This document shows, piece after piece, positions 45,804 through 53,813 of a stretch of DNA of 64,000 nt. How positions within the stretch are numbered: position 1 is the first letter of the stretch; each line of letters begins with the position of its first letter. Location of the stretch: contig CAWIZE010000002.1 in NCBI GenBank assembly GCA_963840545.1, positions 496,001 to 560,000 of the forward strand, in the 5' to 3' direction. The notes beneath the pieces are model-generated. The model did not search any database. It saw nothing but the letters and a program-made list of their open reading frames with translations, and was not told the origin of the DNA. A program made the position numbers and the translations under genes. Source of the DNA: JAKAWQ01 sp963840545 (GTDB lineage Bacteria; Pseudomonadota; Alphaproteobacteria; Acetobacterales; Acetobacteraceae).

Positions 45804-45989
45804 CTATCCGGCTCCCGCCTGTTCCTGGCTCCGCAGGCGCTCCATCTCCTCCTTCACGCGCAGCTTCTCGCGCTTGAGCCGGCTCAATGCCTCGGCATCC
45901 GGGCGTGGGCGTTGGTCCTCTTCGGCAATCCGCGTCTCGAGGCTGGCATGGCGTTCCTTCAGGGCCGAGAGGTGGGACAGCAGGTTCAT
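45804..45989 (-). CDS. YdcH-like DUF465 protein, minus strand (61 aa)
   Basis: This is a short charged helical protein: MNLLSHLSALKERHASLETR, then LSRLKREKLRVKEEMERLRS. The K/R-x-x-K-L-x-x-K-E/D-E pattern is the DUF465/YdcH signature. GGAAGGGG precedes the ATG at 45989; a GTG two codons upstream is possible. Function is unknown. It diverges from a second member of the same family. Confidence 0.85.
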   Translation of the reverse strand: MNLLSHLSALKERHASLETRIAEEDQRPRPDAEALSRLKREKLRVKEEMERLRSQEQAGAG

Positions 45990-46120
45990 GGACACCCCTT
46001 CCGTGCTGCGGCGGCCCGCCGGGCACGCGGCCGCCCAAACGAAAATGCTAGCAAACCCGGCCCCGCGCGCGCCACGGGAATCGCTGCGTCGCCGTCGGGC
46101 CCGTGGTATGGACCGGCCCC

Positions 46121-46324
46121 ATGCTGACCGACCATGACGCGCTGCTCAGGCGCCTGCACGATCTCAGGAGCGAGCATCGCGATCTCGACACGGTCATCGC
46201 CCGCCTGTCCGCCGAGGTGGCGTGCGACCAGCTCCACATGCAGCGGCTCAAGAAGCGCAAGCTCATGCTCAAGGACGAGATCTCCCGGCTGGAGAGCCGG
46301 CTCATCCCCGACAGCATCGCCTGA
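46121..46324 (+). CDS. YdcH-like DUF465 protein, plus strand (67 aa)
   Basis: This is the second YdcH-like protein: MLTDHDALLRRLHDLRSEHR, DLDTVIARL, LHMQRLKKRKLMLKDEISRL. It ends 6 nt before purE and is probably in its operon. The divergent pair of YdcH genes before purEK is a familiar alphaproteobacterial arrangement. Confidence 0.87.
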   Translation: MLTDHDALLRRLHDLRSEHRDLDTVIARLSAEVACDQLHMQRLKKRKLMLKDEISRLESRLIPDSIA

Positions 46325-46330
46325 CCCCGC

Positions 46331-46843
46331 ATGCAAGCGGGCGTCATCGTCGGGATCATCATGGGCAGCCGCTCCGACTGGCCGACGCTCGCTCATGCCG
46401 CCGCCACGCTCGATGCGCTGCTCGTGCCCTACGAATCCCGCGTGGTCTCCGCCCACCGCACGCCCGACCGGCTCGCCGCCTATGCCAAGGGGGCGCGCGG
46501 GCGGGGCCTCGGCGTCATCATCGCCGGCGCCGGCGGGGCCGCCCACCTGCCCGGGATGTGCGCGGCCTTCACCACGCTGCCGGTCCTCGGCGTGCCGGTC
46601 GAGAGCGCCGCGCTCAAGGGCATGGACAGCCTGCTCTCGATCGTCCAGATGCCGCCCGGGGTTCCGGTCGGCACGCTCGCGATCGGCCGCGCCGGCGCGG
46701 TGAACGCGGCCCTGCTCGCCGCCGCGATCCTCGCTCTCTCCGATCCCGCGCTCGCCGCCCGGCTCGACGCCTGGCGGGCCGCCCAGACCGCGGCGGTTCC
46801 GCTCCTGCCGGAGGGGGACGCGGCCGAGGCCCCGGCGGGATAA
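46331..46843 (+). CDS. purE: N5-carboxyaminoimidazole ribonucleotide mutase PurE
   Basis: PurE moves the carboxyl group from N5 to C4 in purine synthesis. The 170-aa product has GIIMGSRSDWPTLAHAAATL, ESRVVSAHRTPDRLAAYAKG, IIAGAGGAAHLPGMCAAFTT and PVESAALKGMDSLLSIVQMP, with VPVGTLAIGRAGAVNAALLA. purK follows after 8 nt. Confidence 0.97.
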   Translation: MQAGVIVGIIMGSRSDWPTLAHAAATLDALLVPYESRVVSAHRTPDRLAAYAKGARGRGLGVIIAGAGGAAHLPGMCAAFTTLPVLGVPVESAALKGMDSLLSIVQMPPGVPVGTLAIGRAGAVNAALLAAAILALSDPALAARLDAWRAAQTAAVPLLPEGDAAEAPAG

Positions 46844-46851
46844 CCCAGCGG

Positions 46852-48030
46852 ATGACCCGGTTCCCCGTCTTCCCCCTGCCGCCCAACCGGACGATCGGCA
46901 TCGTCGGCGGCGGCCAGCTCGGCCGGATGACGGCGCTCGCCGCCGCCCGGCTCGGCTATCGCTGCCACATCCTCACCCCCGAGCCGGAGAGCCCGGCCGG
47001 CCAGGTCGCCGCCGCGGTGACGTCGGGCGAGTACGAGGACCCCGCGGCGCTCGCCGAGTTCGCCGCCGCCGTCGATGTCGTCACCTTCGAGTTCGAGAAT
47101 GTCAGCGCCGCCGGGCTCGATCTGCTCGCCGCGCTCAAACCGGTACGGCCCGCCCCCGCGGTGCTCCGCACCAGCCAGGACCGCGGCGCCGAGAAATCCT
47201 TCCTGGGCGGCGCCGGCGTGCCGACCGCGCCCTGGCGGCCCGTGGCGAGCCGCGCCGATCTCGACCACGCGGCGGCAGCCCTCGGCCTGCCCGCGGTGCT
47301 GAAGACCACGAGGCTCGGCTATGACGGCAAGGGCCAGAGCCTGATCGCCCGCGCCGCCGAGCTCGACGCCGCCTTCGCGAGCCTCGCGCCGAAGCCGCTG
47401 GTGCTCGAAGCGTTCGTCGATTTCGCCTGCGAGATCAGCGTCATCGCCGCCCGCGGCGAGGATGGGCAGGCGGTCGCCTTCGACGTCGCCCTGAACCGCC
47501 ATCGCCAGCATATCCTCGACCTCACCCTCGCCCCGGCGCCGGTCGCGGAGGAGATTGCCGAGGAGGCGCGGACGATCGCGCTCCGCATCGCCGGAGCCCT
47601 CGATCTCGTCGGGCTGATCGCGGTCGAGATGTTCGTCACCCGCGACGGTCGCGTGCTGGTGAACGAGATCGCGCCCCGGCCGCACAATTCCGGCCACTGG
47701 ACGATCGACGCCTGCCCGGCGAGCCAGTTCGAGCTCTTCGTCCGCGCCGTCGCCGGGCTCCCGCTGCCCCACCCCAGGCGCCATTCGGACGCGGTGATGA
47801 AGAACCTGGTCGGCCCGGAAGAGATGGCGTTTTGGCCCGAGATTCTCGCCGCCCCCGGGCTCATCCCGCACCTCTACGGCAAGCAGGAGGCGCGGCCGGG
47901 GCGTAAGATGGGCCATGTGACGCATCTTTTTCCCTTGGGCGCCCTGCCCGGACCGTTCGGCATTGCGGCGGCCCTCGGCCCGCTCGCCGCCGATATCGAG
48001 GCGCCCGCCCGCCTCGCTCACGCCAAATAG
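46852..48030 (+). CDS. purK: N5-carboxyaminoimidazole ribonucleotide synthase PurK
   Basis: This ATP-grasp enzyme carboxylates AIR with bicarbonate and ATP. The 392-aa product starts TIGIVGGGQLGRMTALAAAR and has the ATP-grasp core (PAVLKTTRLGYDGKGQSLIA, GLIAVEMFVTRDGRVLVNEI, APRPHNSGHWTIDACPASQF) and the C-terminal domain. Together with PurE it replaces the single-enzyme route. Confidence 0.97.
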   Translation: MTRFPVFPLPPNRTIGIVGGGQLGRMTALAAARLGYRCHILTPEPESPAGQVAAAVTSGEYEDPAALAEFAAAVDVVTFEFENVSAAGLDLLAALKPVRPAPAVLRTSQDRGAEKSFLGGAGVPTAPWRPVASRADLDHAAAALGLPAVLKTTRLGYDGKGQSLIARAAELDAAFASLAPKPLVLEAFVDFACEISVIAARGEDGQAVAFDVALNRHRQHILDLTLAPAPVAEEIAEEARTIALRIAGALDLVGLIAVEMFVTRDGRVLVNEIAPRPHNSGHWTIDACPASQFELFVRAVAGLPLPHPRRHSDAVMKNLVGPEEMAFWPEILAAPGLIPHLYGKQEARPGRKMGHVTHLFPLGALPGPFGIAAALGPLAADIEAPARLAHAK

Positions 48031-48039
48031 GAGGAAACC

Positions 48040-48672
48040 ATGCCCCTCTCCGAACAATCTCCTTCCTGCTCCTGCTGCCGGGCGCCGCTGCTCCCGCCGG
48101 GCCTCGACCGCCGCTGGTTTCTCCGCGCCGGCGCGGCCGCCGCCGGGCTCGCTCTCGGGCCCCGTCTCGCCCGCGCCCAAGCGGGCAGCGCCCAGGCGCC
48201 GACGCCCTACAAGGCGATGCTCCTCTCCTGCGTCGATCCGCGTACCCAGGCACCGATCGCGGGTTGGATGAACATGGCGGTGCCGGACAGCCACGCCGCC
48301 AGCCTCGAAGGCCGGTACAGCCAGTTCACGATTGCGGGTGCGGCGGTGGGCGTCGTCGCGCCGGAATTCCCCCCCACCTGGACCGAGGCCTTCTGGGACA
48401 ATTTCAGCGCCACCATCCAACTGCACAGGATCCAGAACCTCGTCGTCGTGGACCATTCGAACTGCGGCGCGGTGGGTATCGCCTACGGCCAGGACGTGCT
48501 GAACGATCCGCAGCTCGAGCTTGCGGCCCACCTGGCCGATGTCACGGAATTGAAGCGGCAGCTCTCGATCCGCCATCCGGACGCCGGGTTCCAGGCCTGG
48601 TACGTCTCCCGCGATTCCGCGGGCCGATTCACCGAGTGGAAGGCTCTCATTCCGGGCCCGATCATCGGCTGA
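48040..48672 (+). CDS. Tat-exported carbonic anhydrase-like protein
   Basis: The 210-aa product has a twin-arginine signal (DRRWFLRAGAAAAGLALGPR) and a beta-carbonic anhydrase-like pattern: zinc ligand Cys and Asp-Arg pair in MLLSCVDPRTQ, and the His-x3-Cys pair in VVVDHSNCGAVGIAYG. The residues between and after differ from classical enzymes, and the domain is short. It probably acts in the periplasm. It follows purK by 9 nt; PurK uses bicarbonate, which is suggestive, but an exported protein would not feed it directly. Confidence 0.75.
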   Translation: MPLSEQSPSCSCCRAPLLPPGLDRRWFLRAGAAAAGLALGPRLARAQAGSAQAPTPYKAMLLSCVDPRTQAPIAGWMNMAVPDSHAASLEGRYSQFTIAGAAVGVVAPEFPPTWTEAFWDNFSATIQLHRIQNLVVVDHSNCGAVGIAYGQDVLNDPQLELAAHLADVTELKRQLSIRHPDAGFQAWYVSRDSAGRFTEWKALIPGPIIG

Positions 48673-48692
48673 TGGATCAGCTGTGAGCGCGA

Positions 48693-49505
48693 TCAGCCGC
48701 CGGCTTCCGAGAGGAAGGAAGAGAGCGTCCGATTGAACGCGTCCGGCGCCTGGATATTCACCAGGTGGCCCGCCCCGGGGAACTCGACGAAGGCCGCATG
48801 CGGGATCCGCGCCGCGATCCCGCGCATCGCCTCGGGCAGGGACCCGTCCGCGCCGCCGACCACCAGCAGCGCCGGCGGAACGAGGCCTGGCAGGGCAGGG
48901 CGCAGATCGTAATCCTGCAGGGCGCGGGCGCAGGCGACGAACCCGCCGAATTTCGTGCCCCGGATCATCGCCCGGACATGGGCGAGCCCCGGGCCGCCGG
49001 CGGCGACGAATTCGGGCGGGAACCAGCGCCGCACCGTCGGTTCCACCAGCCCGGCCATTCCCTCCGCCGCGGCGAGGTCGATCCGCTCCTGCCAGGCCGC
49101 AATGCTTCCCGGCGGACTGCTCGCCTGCCCGTCGCAGGCGACGATGCGCGTGATCCGCCCGGGCAGGCGTGCGGCGATGGCGAAGGCGGTCGCCGCCCCG
49201 AGCGAGATGCCGACGAAGCTCGCCCGCGCGATCCGGAACGCATCGAGCAGCGAAGCGGCGTCTGCGACGAGCGCATCGATCGTCGCCGGGCCGTCCGGGA
49301 CCTCCGTGCCGCCGTGGCCGCGCTGGTCGTAGCGGAGGATCCGGAACCGTCCGGCGAGCGCTGCCACCTGCTCATCCCAGAGCGAGAGGTCGGTCAGCAG
49401 GGAATTGCTGAAGACGAGCCATTCCGCGCCTTCGCGGCCATCGACGCGGCAGCGGAAGGCCAGGCCGTCGACACCAACCGTGATGTCGGTTCCCGCGTCC
49501 ATCAT
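48693..49505 (-). CDS. Alpha/beta hydrolase, enol-lactonase/deformylase-like
   Basis: This 270-aa cytosolic hydrolase has the nucleophile elbow ASFVGISLGAATAFAIAARL (G-x-S-x-G), an oxyanion region VFSNSLLTDLSLWDEQV, and RILRYDQRGHGGTEVPDGPA. The catalytic Asp and His lie in VVGGADGSLP and FPGAGHLVNIQ. It is closest in pattern to 3-oxoadipate enol-lactonases. Next to an NicX-like enzyme, an N-formylmaleamate deformylase-like (NicD) role is a reasonable alternative. Its ATG overlaps the stop of the upstream DUF4286-like gene. Confidence 0.8.
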   Translation of the reverse strand: MMDAGTDITVGVDGLAFRCRVDGREGAEWLVFSNSLLTDLSLWDEQVAALAGRFRILRYDQRGHGGTEVPDGPATIDALVADAASLLDAFRIARASFVGISLGAATAFAIAARLPGRITRIVACDGQASSPPGSIAAWQERIDLAAAEGMAGLVEPTVRRWFPPEFVAAGGPGLAHVRAMIRGTKFGGFVACARALQDYDLRPALPGLVPPALLVVGGADGSLPEAMRGIAARIPHAAFVEFPGAGHLVNIQAPDAFNRTLSSFLSEAGG

Positions 49506-50080
49506 TCGCCCCGCAGATATGGCACATAGAGATTGAAGAGTGTCGCGCCCTGGCCCGCGATCTCGCCGAAGGTCCCGCCCAGCTCCGCGAGCACGACCGG
49601 TCGGGCGAAGCCAGCCACGAGCCAGAGGTCATCGTCCGCGCGGAAGGCGCGGATCTCCGCCGGGCCGGCCGCGTGGCGGCGAAGAAAGGCGCCCACGGCC
49701 TCCTCGCCGGGCGCGGCGTAGCGTGCGAGCAGCAGCCGCGCGATCGCCCGCGGCGGCGGCAGCTTCGGCCTCGCCGGGTCCACCGCGGCGGCGACGACGC
49801 GCAGCCGGCCAAGCGTGCGCGGCACCACGCGGCGACTCCAGGGCGACGCGCGCTCGCCGGAAACCGCGCGATATTCGGGAGTCTCCATCGCCGCAACGGA
49901 CTCGAGCTCGTAGAGCGCGAGATAGCGCGGCCATCCCTCGATCGCCGCCCAGCGCGAGGCGCTGAGGAATCCGGGCAAGGCGCGCCGCTCGGGAAAATGC
50001 TCGCAATCGTACCAGTCGTTGAACTCGTCCTCCATGTCGGAAGGAGGCTGCATGGTCACGAGCAGGAGTCCGCCGGGCAT
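49502..50080 (-). CDS. DUF4286/EthD-like protein, paralogue 1 (192 aa)
   Basis: From the ATG at 50080 (GGAGGG upstream) the N-terminal half is a ferredoxin-fold, EthD-like domain: LLLVTMQPPSDMEDEFNDWY, DCEHFPERRALPGFLSASRW, WPRYLALYELESVAAMETPE. The C-terminal half looks like a second, diverged copy (VGAFLRRHAAGPAEIRAFRA ... VAGFARPVV). Such dimeric alpha-beta barrel proteins often act on unstable oxygenated intermediates, but no activity is known. A paralogue lies at 52311-52934. It overlaps the alpha/beta hydrolase by 4 nt and is divergent from the NicX-like gene. Confidence 0.75.
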   Translation of the reverse strand: MPGGLLLVTMQPPSDMEDEFNDWYDCEHFPERRALPGFLSASRWAAIEGWPRYLALYELESVAAMETPEYRAVSGERASPWSRRVVPRTLGRLRVVAAAVDPARPKLPPPRAIARLLLARYAAPGEEAVGAFLRRHAAGPAEIRAFRADDDLWLVAGFARPVVLAELGGTFGEIAGQGATLFNLYVPYLRGE

Positions 50081-50128
50081 CGCCGTTCCCTCCCCGCGCG
50101 TCCGGATCGGCCCGCGCGATGGTCGATA

Positions 50129-50137
50129 TGTTGACAC
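50129..50137. promoter_or_regulatory. Imperfect copy of the TGTCGACA operator before DUF4286 paralogue 1
   Basis: TGTTGACAC differs by one base from the TGTCGACA core found at 50287-50294 and 59026-59033. It lies 49-57 nt upstream of the minus-strand start at 50080 and could extend the same control to the divergent gene. Confidence 0.4.
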
Positions 50138-50255
50138 TACCTGCGACGCAGCATCGGCGGCGCACGGCCCTCCTGTCAACCGAAGCGGCTCGGGACGTTT
50201 CGCCAGATCCACGATACCAACGCAGAATTGCCGCATAATGCGCGACCGGCCACGC

Positions 50256-50296
50256 TTGACTTCGGGACCCTTCCCCTCCTATTAGGTGTCGACACC
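50256..50296 (+). promoter_or_regulatory. Promoter with overlapping operator for the NicX-like gene
   Basis: TTGACT (50256-50261), an 18-nt spacer and TATTAG (50280-50285) are directly followed by the perfect palindrome GGTGTCGACACC (50285-50296), sharing the last base of the -10. A protein bound here would cover the transcription start. The layout matches the promoter at 59025-59062 on the other strand. The palindrome suits an FCD-type GntR repressor. Confidence 0.75.
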
Positions 50297-50314
50297 AGAT
50301 CGGGGAGGAGAAGA

Positions 50315-51364
50315 ATGGCGCCGGGTGCACTCGTGACCGGGAACATGGACTTCCTGCGCCGGCCCCTGGTGCACAATGTGCGCCCCGGCCACCGGGTCCT
50401 CGTCCTCAGCGACACCGCGCACGATCCGCGCGTCTGGCAGGTCGTCATGAGCATCCTCTCCGAGCTCGGCGCGGAAGCGACCGTCGCCCTCTTCGAGCGC
50501 CGGCCCGCCGACTATTACGATCCGCCCGAGGCGGTGCGCGAGAGCATGATGACGTCGGACATCAACGTCCTGCTCGCCTCCACCGGCATGCTGCACTGCC
50601 CGGCGAACTTCCGCGCCATGGCCGCCGGAATCCCGGCCATCTGCATGGACGGCGGCATGAGCCTCGAGATGTTCCAGTCCGGCGCCGTCACCGACGACAT
50701 GAAGCAGATCGCCGTCCGCAAGCATTACGTGGCGAAGAACGTCTTCGGCGCGGAAGCGAAGGAGTGCCGGGTCACCTCGCGCTACGGGACCGATTTCACC
50801 TACCGCGTCGACGAACGGATCTTCGTTCCGCCCCTGCCCGCGAATTCGTTCGCCCCGTACAAGATGATCAATTTCGACAAGGACGAGAACCGCAAAGGCG
50901 GAAACCTCTTCTACTATCTCTTCCCGACCGGCGAGTTCAACGTCGCGCCGGTCGAGGGCAGCGCCAACGGCAAGCTCGTCATCGATCTCACGATGCACCA
51001 TATCGGGCGCCTCGCCGAGCCGATCGAGCTGATCGTCGAGAAGGGCCGCATCACCCGCATCGAAGGCGGGGCGGACGCGCGGACGCTGCGCGACTACCTG
51101 CTCGCCTACGGCGACGAGAACGCCTATATGTGCCCGGCCGAAGCCTCGGTCGGCGTCAATGCCAAGGCGATCGTCCGCGGCATCCAGCGCGAGGACAAGA
51201 ACATCTACGGCGCGATGCATTTCGGCCTCGGCACCAACATCGATGTCGGCGGCTCGGTCAAGTCCAAGATCCATATGGACGGCGTGATCCTCGAGCCCAC
51301 GCTCCATGTCGACGGCGTCGCGCGGATGGATAATGGCCGCTTCCTTGTGCCGATTGAAGGCTGA
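50315..51364 (+). CDS. NicX / M29-like metalloenzyme (349 aa)
   Basis: The protein resembles the M29 aminopeptidase superfamily branch that includes 2,5-dihydroxypyridine 5,6-dioxygenase (NicX). It has an N-terminal alpha/beta domain (GHRVLVLSDTAHDPRVWQVV, VLLASTGMLHCPANFRAMAA) and a C-terminal metal domain. The candidate ligands are Glu in YMCPAEASVGVN, His in YGAMHFGLGTNIDVGG and His-x-Asp in KSKIHMDGVILEPT, in the order known for NicX. A GGGGAGGAG site precedes the ATG. The neighbours (alpha/beta hydrolase, TRAP uptake, CoA-pathway enzymes) suggest ring-opening catabolism. The true substrate is unknown. Its stop codon lies inside the first unit of a 16-bp repeat array. Confidence 0.72.
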   Translation: MAPGALVTGNMDFLRRPLVHNVRPGHRVLVLSDTAHDPRVWQVVMSILSELGAEATVALFERRPADYYDPPEAVRESMMTSDINVLLASTGMLHCPANFRAMAAGIPAICMDGGMSLEMFQSGAVTDDMKQIAVRKHYVAKNVFGAEAKECRVTSRYGTDFTYRVDERIFVPPLPANSFAPYKMINFDKDENRKGGNLFYYLFPTGEFNVAPVEGSANGKLVIDLTMHHIGRLAEPIELIVEKGRITRIEGGADARTLRDYLLAYGDENAYMCPAEASVGVNAKAIVRGIQREDKNIYGAMHFGLGTNIDVGGSVKSKIHMDGVILEPTLHVDGVARMDNGRFLVPIEG

Positions 51365-51457
51365 CGGGGGTAAAAGCTGACGGGGGTAAAAGCTGACGGG
51401 GGTAAAAGCTGACGGGGGTAAAAGCTGACGGGGGGCGAAGGCTGACGGGGGCGAAAA
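51361..51457. repeat. 16-bp tandem array, six units, at the 3' end of the NicX-like gene
   Basis: CTGACGGGGGTAAAAG occurs four times perfectly (51361-51424), followed by two variants (51425-51441 and 51442-51457). The gene's TGA stop is part of the first unit (51362-51364), so each copy also carries the same stop in that register. It separates the gene from the GntR regulator at 51520. Confidence 0.95.
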
Positions 51458-51519
51458 TCGCCGCCGGCTCTCCATTCGCGGGCTTCCGGCGGCGCGACGC
51501 AGGCGGGTATGATCCGGCA

Positions 51520-52314
51520 ATGAGAGGCTCGTTGCGCCAGGTGCCGCCGGCGTCCGGAACCGCTCCTCTCGCCGGGGCGGGGGAGGGGGCGGCATCGCTC
51601 GAGCGGGCAAAGCTCGTGATCCGGCGGATCATCGCCGAAGGGCAGGATCGCCCCTCGCTGGTCGCGCGCATCGCCTGCGACGTCGGTGCCGAGATCCTCG
51701 AGAATATCCGCAAACCCGGCGACGACCTCAATTCCGTCGACCTCTCCCGGCACTACCAGACCAGCCGGACCCCCGTGCGCGAAGCGCTGATGCTGCTCGA
51801 GAAGGAAGGCCTGGTCGAGGTCGCGCCGCGGCGGCGCCCGCGCGTGATCCTCCTCTCGCTCCCGGAGATCCGCGAAATCTATCGTGCCCGCGCGGCCCTG
51901 CTCGAGCTGATCGCGGGGGACGTCGCGCGCCAGGCGTCGGACGAGGACATCGCCGAGCTCGCCTCGCTCGTCGGCGCGATGCAGCGCCATCATGAGCGCG
52001 GCGACCTCAGCTCCTATATCTGGGCGAACGTCGCGTTCCACGATCGCAACACCCAGATCGCCGACAACCGCACCGCCAAGCGCATCATCGATTCGCTGCT
52101 GTTGCGAACGCTGCCGCTGCGCCGGCTCAGCCTCTCCCAGCCCAGCCGCATGCGCGAATCGCTCGCCGACCATGTGCATCTCGTGCACGCCTACGAGAAG
52201 CGGGACCCCAATCTCGCCGCCGCGCTCATCCGCTTCAACCACATGACCGCGCTCGCCACCCTCGAGACCGTGCTCGGCCATGGACCGCCTGACGCCGGCG
52301 GGCGGCACCCGTGA
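51520..52314 (+). CDS. GntR-family regulator with FCD domain
   Basis: This 264-aa regulator has an N-terminal winged helix (VDLSRHYQTSRTPVREALML followed by LEKEGLVEVAPRRRPRV) and an FCD ligand-binding domain (EIREIYRARAALLELIAGDV, FHDRNTQIADN, HVHLVHAYEKRDPNLAAALI) with His residues placed for metal-dependent acid binding. It lies between the two transcription units that carry TGTCGACA operators and is their likely repressor. An extra 40 or so residues precede the HTH. Its stop overlaps the GTG of the next gene. Confidence 0.88.
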   Translation: MRGSLRQVPPASGTAPLAGAGEGAASLERAKLVIRRIIAEGQDRPSLVARIACDVGAEILENIRKPGDDLNSVDLSRHYQTSRTPVREALMLLEKEGLVEVAPRRRPRVILLSLPEIREIYRARAALLELIAGDVARQASDEDIAELASLVGAMQRHHERGDLSSYIWANVAFHDRNTQIADNRTAKRIIDSLLLRTLPLRRLSLSQPSRMRESLADHVHLVHAYEKRDPNLAAALIRFNHMTALATLETVLGHGPPDAGGRHP

Positions 52315-52934
52315 GCGCACGCGCCATCCTCCTCGTCCTGATGCAGCCGCCGCCTGCCTTCGAGGAGGAGTTCAATTGCTGGTACGATACCGAGCATATT
52401 CCCGAACGCCTCGCGGTGCCGGGATTCACGGCCGCGCGACGCTATGCCTGCCTGCTCGGCTGGCCCCGCTACATGGCGCTCTATGACCTCGCGAACCTGG
52501 AGGTCCTCGACTCCGCCGCCTATCTCCGCGTCAGCGGCGCCCGTTTCTCCCCCTGGACGCGGCGCGTGCTGAGCCGCGTGCGCGTCGATCGCATGGTAGC
52601 GGCGCAGCTCTATCCCGGGGACGCGCCAACGACGGACTGCGCGCGCACGCTGCTCCTGCGTTTTGCCGCGTCGGGCGCGTCCATGGGCGCATCCATGGGC
52701 GCGTCCACGGGCGCGCCCGACGAGACTGACCTCGCGGCCAGGCTCCGCGCCGGGTTCGAAGGCAAGGACGACGTGGCGGACCTGCGGCTCTTCGCCTCCC
52801 CCGCCGGCACGCGGAGCGCATACCTCGCCCTCATCGGCCTCGCCTCGCCGGCGATCGAGGCGCGGATCGACCGCGCCGTCCTCGGTCCCTGGGCGGCACG
52901 GCTCGAGCTTGCCAATGTCTATGCGCGCTACTGA
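52311..52934 (+). CDS. DUF4286/EthD-like protein, paralogue 2 (207 aa)
   Basis: The GTG at 52311 overlaps the GntR stop (GTGA), so the two are co-translated. The N-terminus, AILLVLMQPPPAFEEEFNCW with the following YDTEHIPERLAVPGFTAARR and WPRYMALYDLANLEVLDSAA, is clearly paralogous to the 49502-50080 protein. The linker between its two halves contains a 12-bp tandem repeat (GASM-GASM-GAST). Co-expression with the regulator hints that one paralogue may handle or sense the pathway intermediate. Confidence 0.75.
   Translation: MSARAILLVLMQPPPAFEEEFNCWYDTEHIPERLAVPGFTAARRYACLLGWPRYMALYDLANLEVLDSAAYLRVSGARFSPWTRRVLSRVRVDRMVAAQLYPGDAPTTDCARTLLLRFAASGASMGASMGASTGAPDETDLAARLRAGFEGKDDVADLRLFASPAGTRSAYLALIGLASPAIEARIDRAVLGPWAARLELANVYARY
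52677..52712 (+). repeat. 12-bp tandem repeat, three copies, in DUF4286 paralogue 2
   Basis: GCGTCCATGGGC, GCATCCATGGGC and GCGTCCACGGGC (52677-52712) follow a partial copy GCGTCGGGC. They encode ASMG-ASMG-ASTG and keep the frame in a linker. Confidence 0.85.
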
Positions 52935-52958
52935 ACTTCGCTCGCGAAATCTCCTCCT

Positions 52959-53750
52959 TCAGCGCCCCCGCCAGCGCGGCGGCCGCCGCTCGAGGCGGGC
53001 GCGGATGCCCTCCTCGCGATCCTCGCTGAGATAGGGGTTCGGCCCGGCGTTCAGCCTGAGCGCCGCGTGAACCGAAAGCTCCCAGCCCTTGCTCGCCATC
53101 TCCTTGTAGCGCCGCAACGACAAAGGCGCGTTGGCGACGATCGCGCGCACCAGGCGCTCGGTCTCCCCCGCCAGGGCCTCCTTGGCGACGACGGCGTTGA
53201 AAAGCCCGTGCCGCGCCGCTTCCTCCGCGGTCAGGCTCTCGCCCGTGTACAACATCTGAAACGCGATCGCGCGCGGCACCAGCCGCGGCAATAGCACGGA
53301 CGCGAAATTGGCCCCCATGCCGATCTTCGCCTCCGGCATGCCGATCGTCGCATGGGCGGCCGCGATGCGCATGTCGCAGGCGAGCGCCAGCTCGCATCCG
53401 CCGGCGACGGCCGGGCCGTTCAGCGCGGCGATGGTCGGCTTGTAGGTTTCGAGCACGGCCTCGAAGACATTGCGGTGAAGCCCCGTCATCGGCACCGGGA
53501 AGCGGCGCTTCTCGCGCGCGATCTCGTCCATCTCCTTGAGATCCCCGCCGGCGCAGAAGGCGCGATCGCCGGCGCCGGTGAGCACGATCGCCCAGGTCTC
53601 GTCGTCCTCGCCGGCATCGGAGAACGCCTGGACGAGCGCTGCCTGGAGGGCGAGGCTCAAGGCGTTCCGCCGCTCGGGGCGGTTGAGCGTGATATAGGCG
53701 ACATGCTCGCGCCGCTCGCAGAGCAGGATGTCCTTCTCGATCCCGGCCAT
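52959..53750 (-). CDS. Enoyl-CoA hydratase/isomerase family protein
   Basis: This 263-aa crotonase-fold enzyme has the oxyanion-hole segments ERRNALSLALQAALVQAF and GDRAFCAGGDLKEMDEIARE, then ALNGPAVAGGCELALACDMR and IGMPEAKIGMGANFASVLLP. The usual second catalytic Glu position is occupied in the PEAKIGM block, so it is probably active. It is the last gene of the dctP-caiB-maoC-dctQM-ech operon and likely hydrates an unsaturated CoA ester from the imported acid. Confidence 0.9.
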   Translation of the reverse strand: MAGIEKDILLCERREHVAYITLNRPERRNALSLALQAALVQAFSDAGEDDETWAIVLTGAGDRAFCAGGDLKEMDEIAREKRRFPVPMTGLHRNVFEAVLETYKPTIAALNGPAVAGGCELALACDMRIAAAHATIGMPEAKIGMGANFASVLLPRLVPRAIAFQMLYTGESLTAEEAARHGLFNAVVAKEALAGETERLVRAIVANAPLSLRRYKEMASKGWELSVHAALRLNAGPNPYLSEDREEGIRARLERRPPRWRGR

Positions 53751-53813
53751 TCCTTCACGCGCTCCTAGCGGACGGAAAAGTCCCGCCCGTCAACAGGGGT
53801 TTCCAACGGGAGT

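Noticed and set aside
51361..51457. Possible CRISPR array
   Set aside because: The units are contiguous with no spacers, and no cas genes are nearby; it is a simple tandem repeat.
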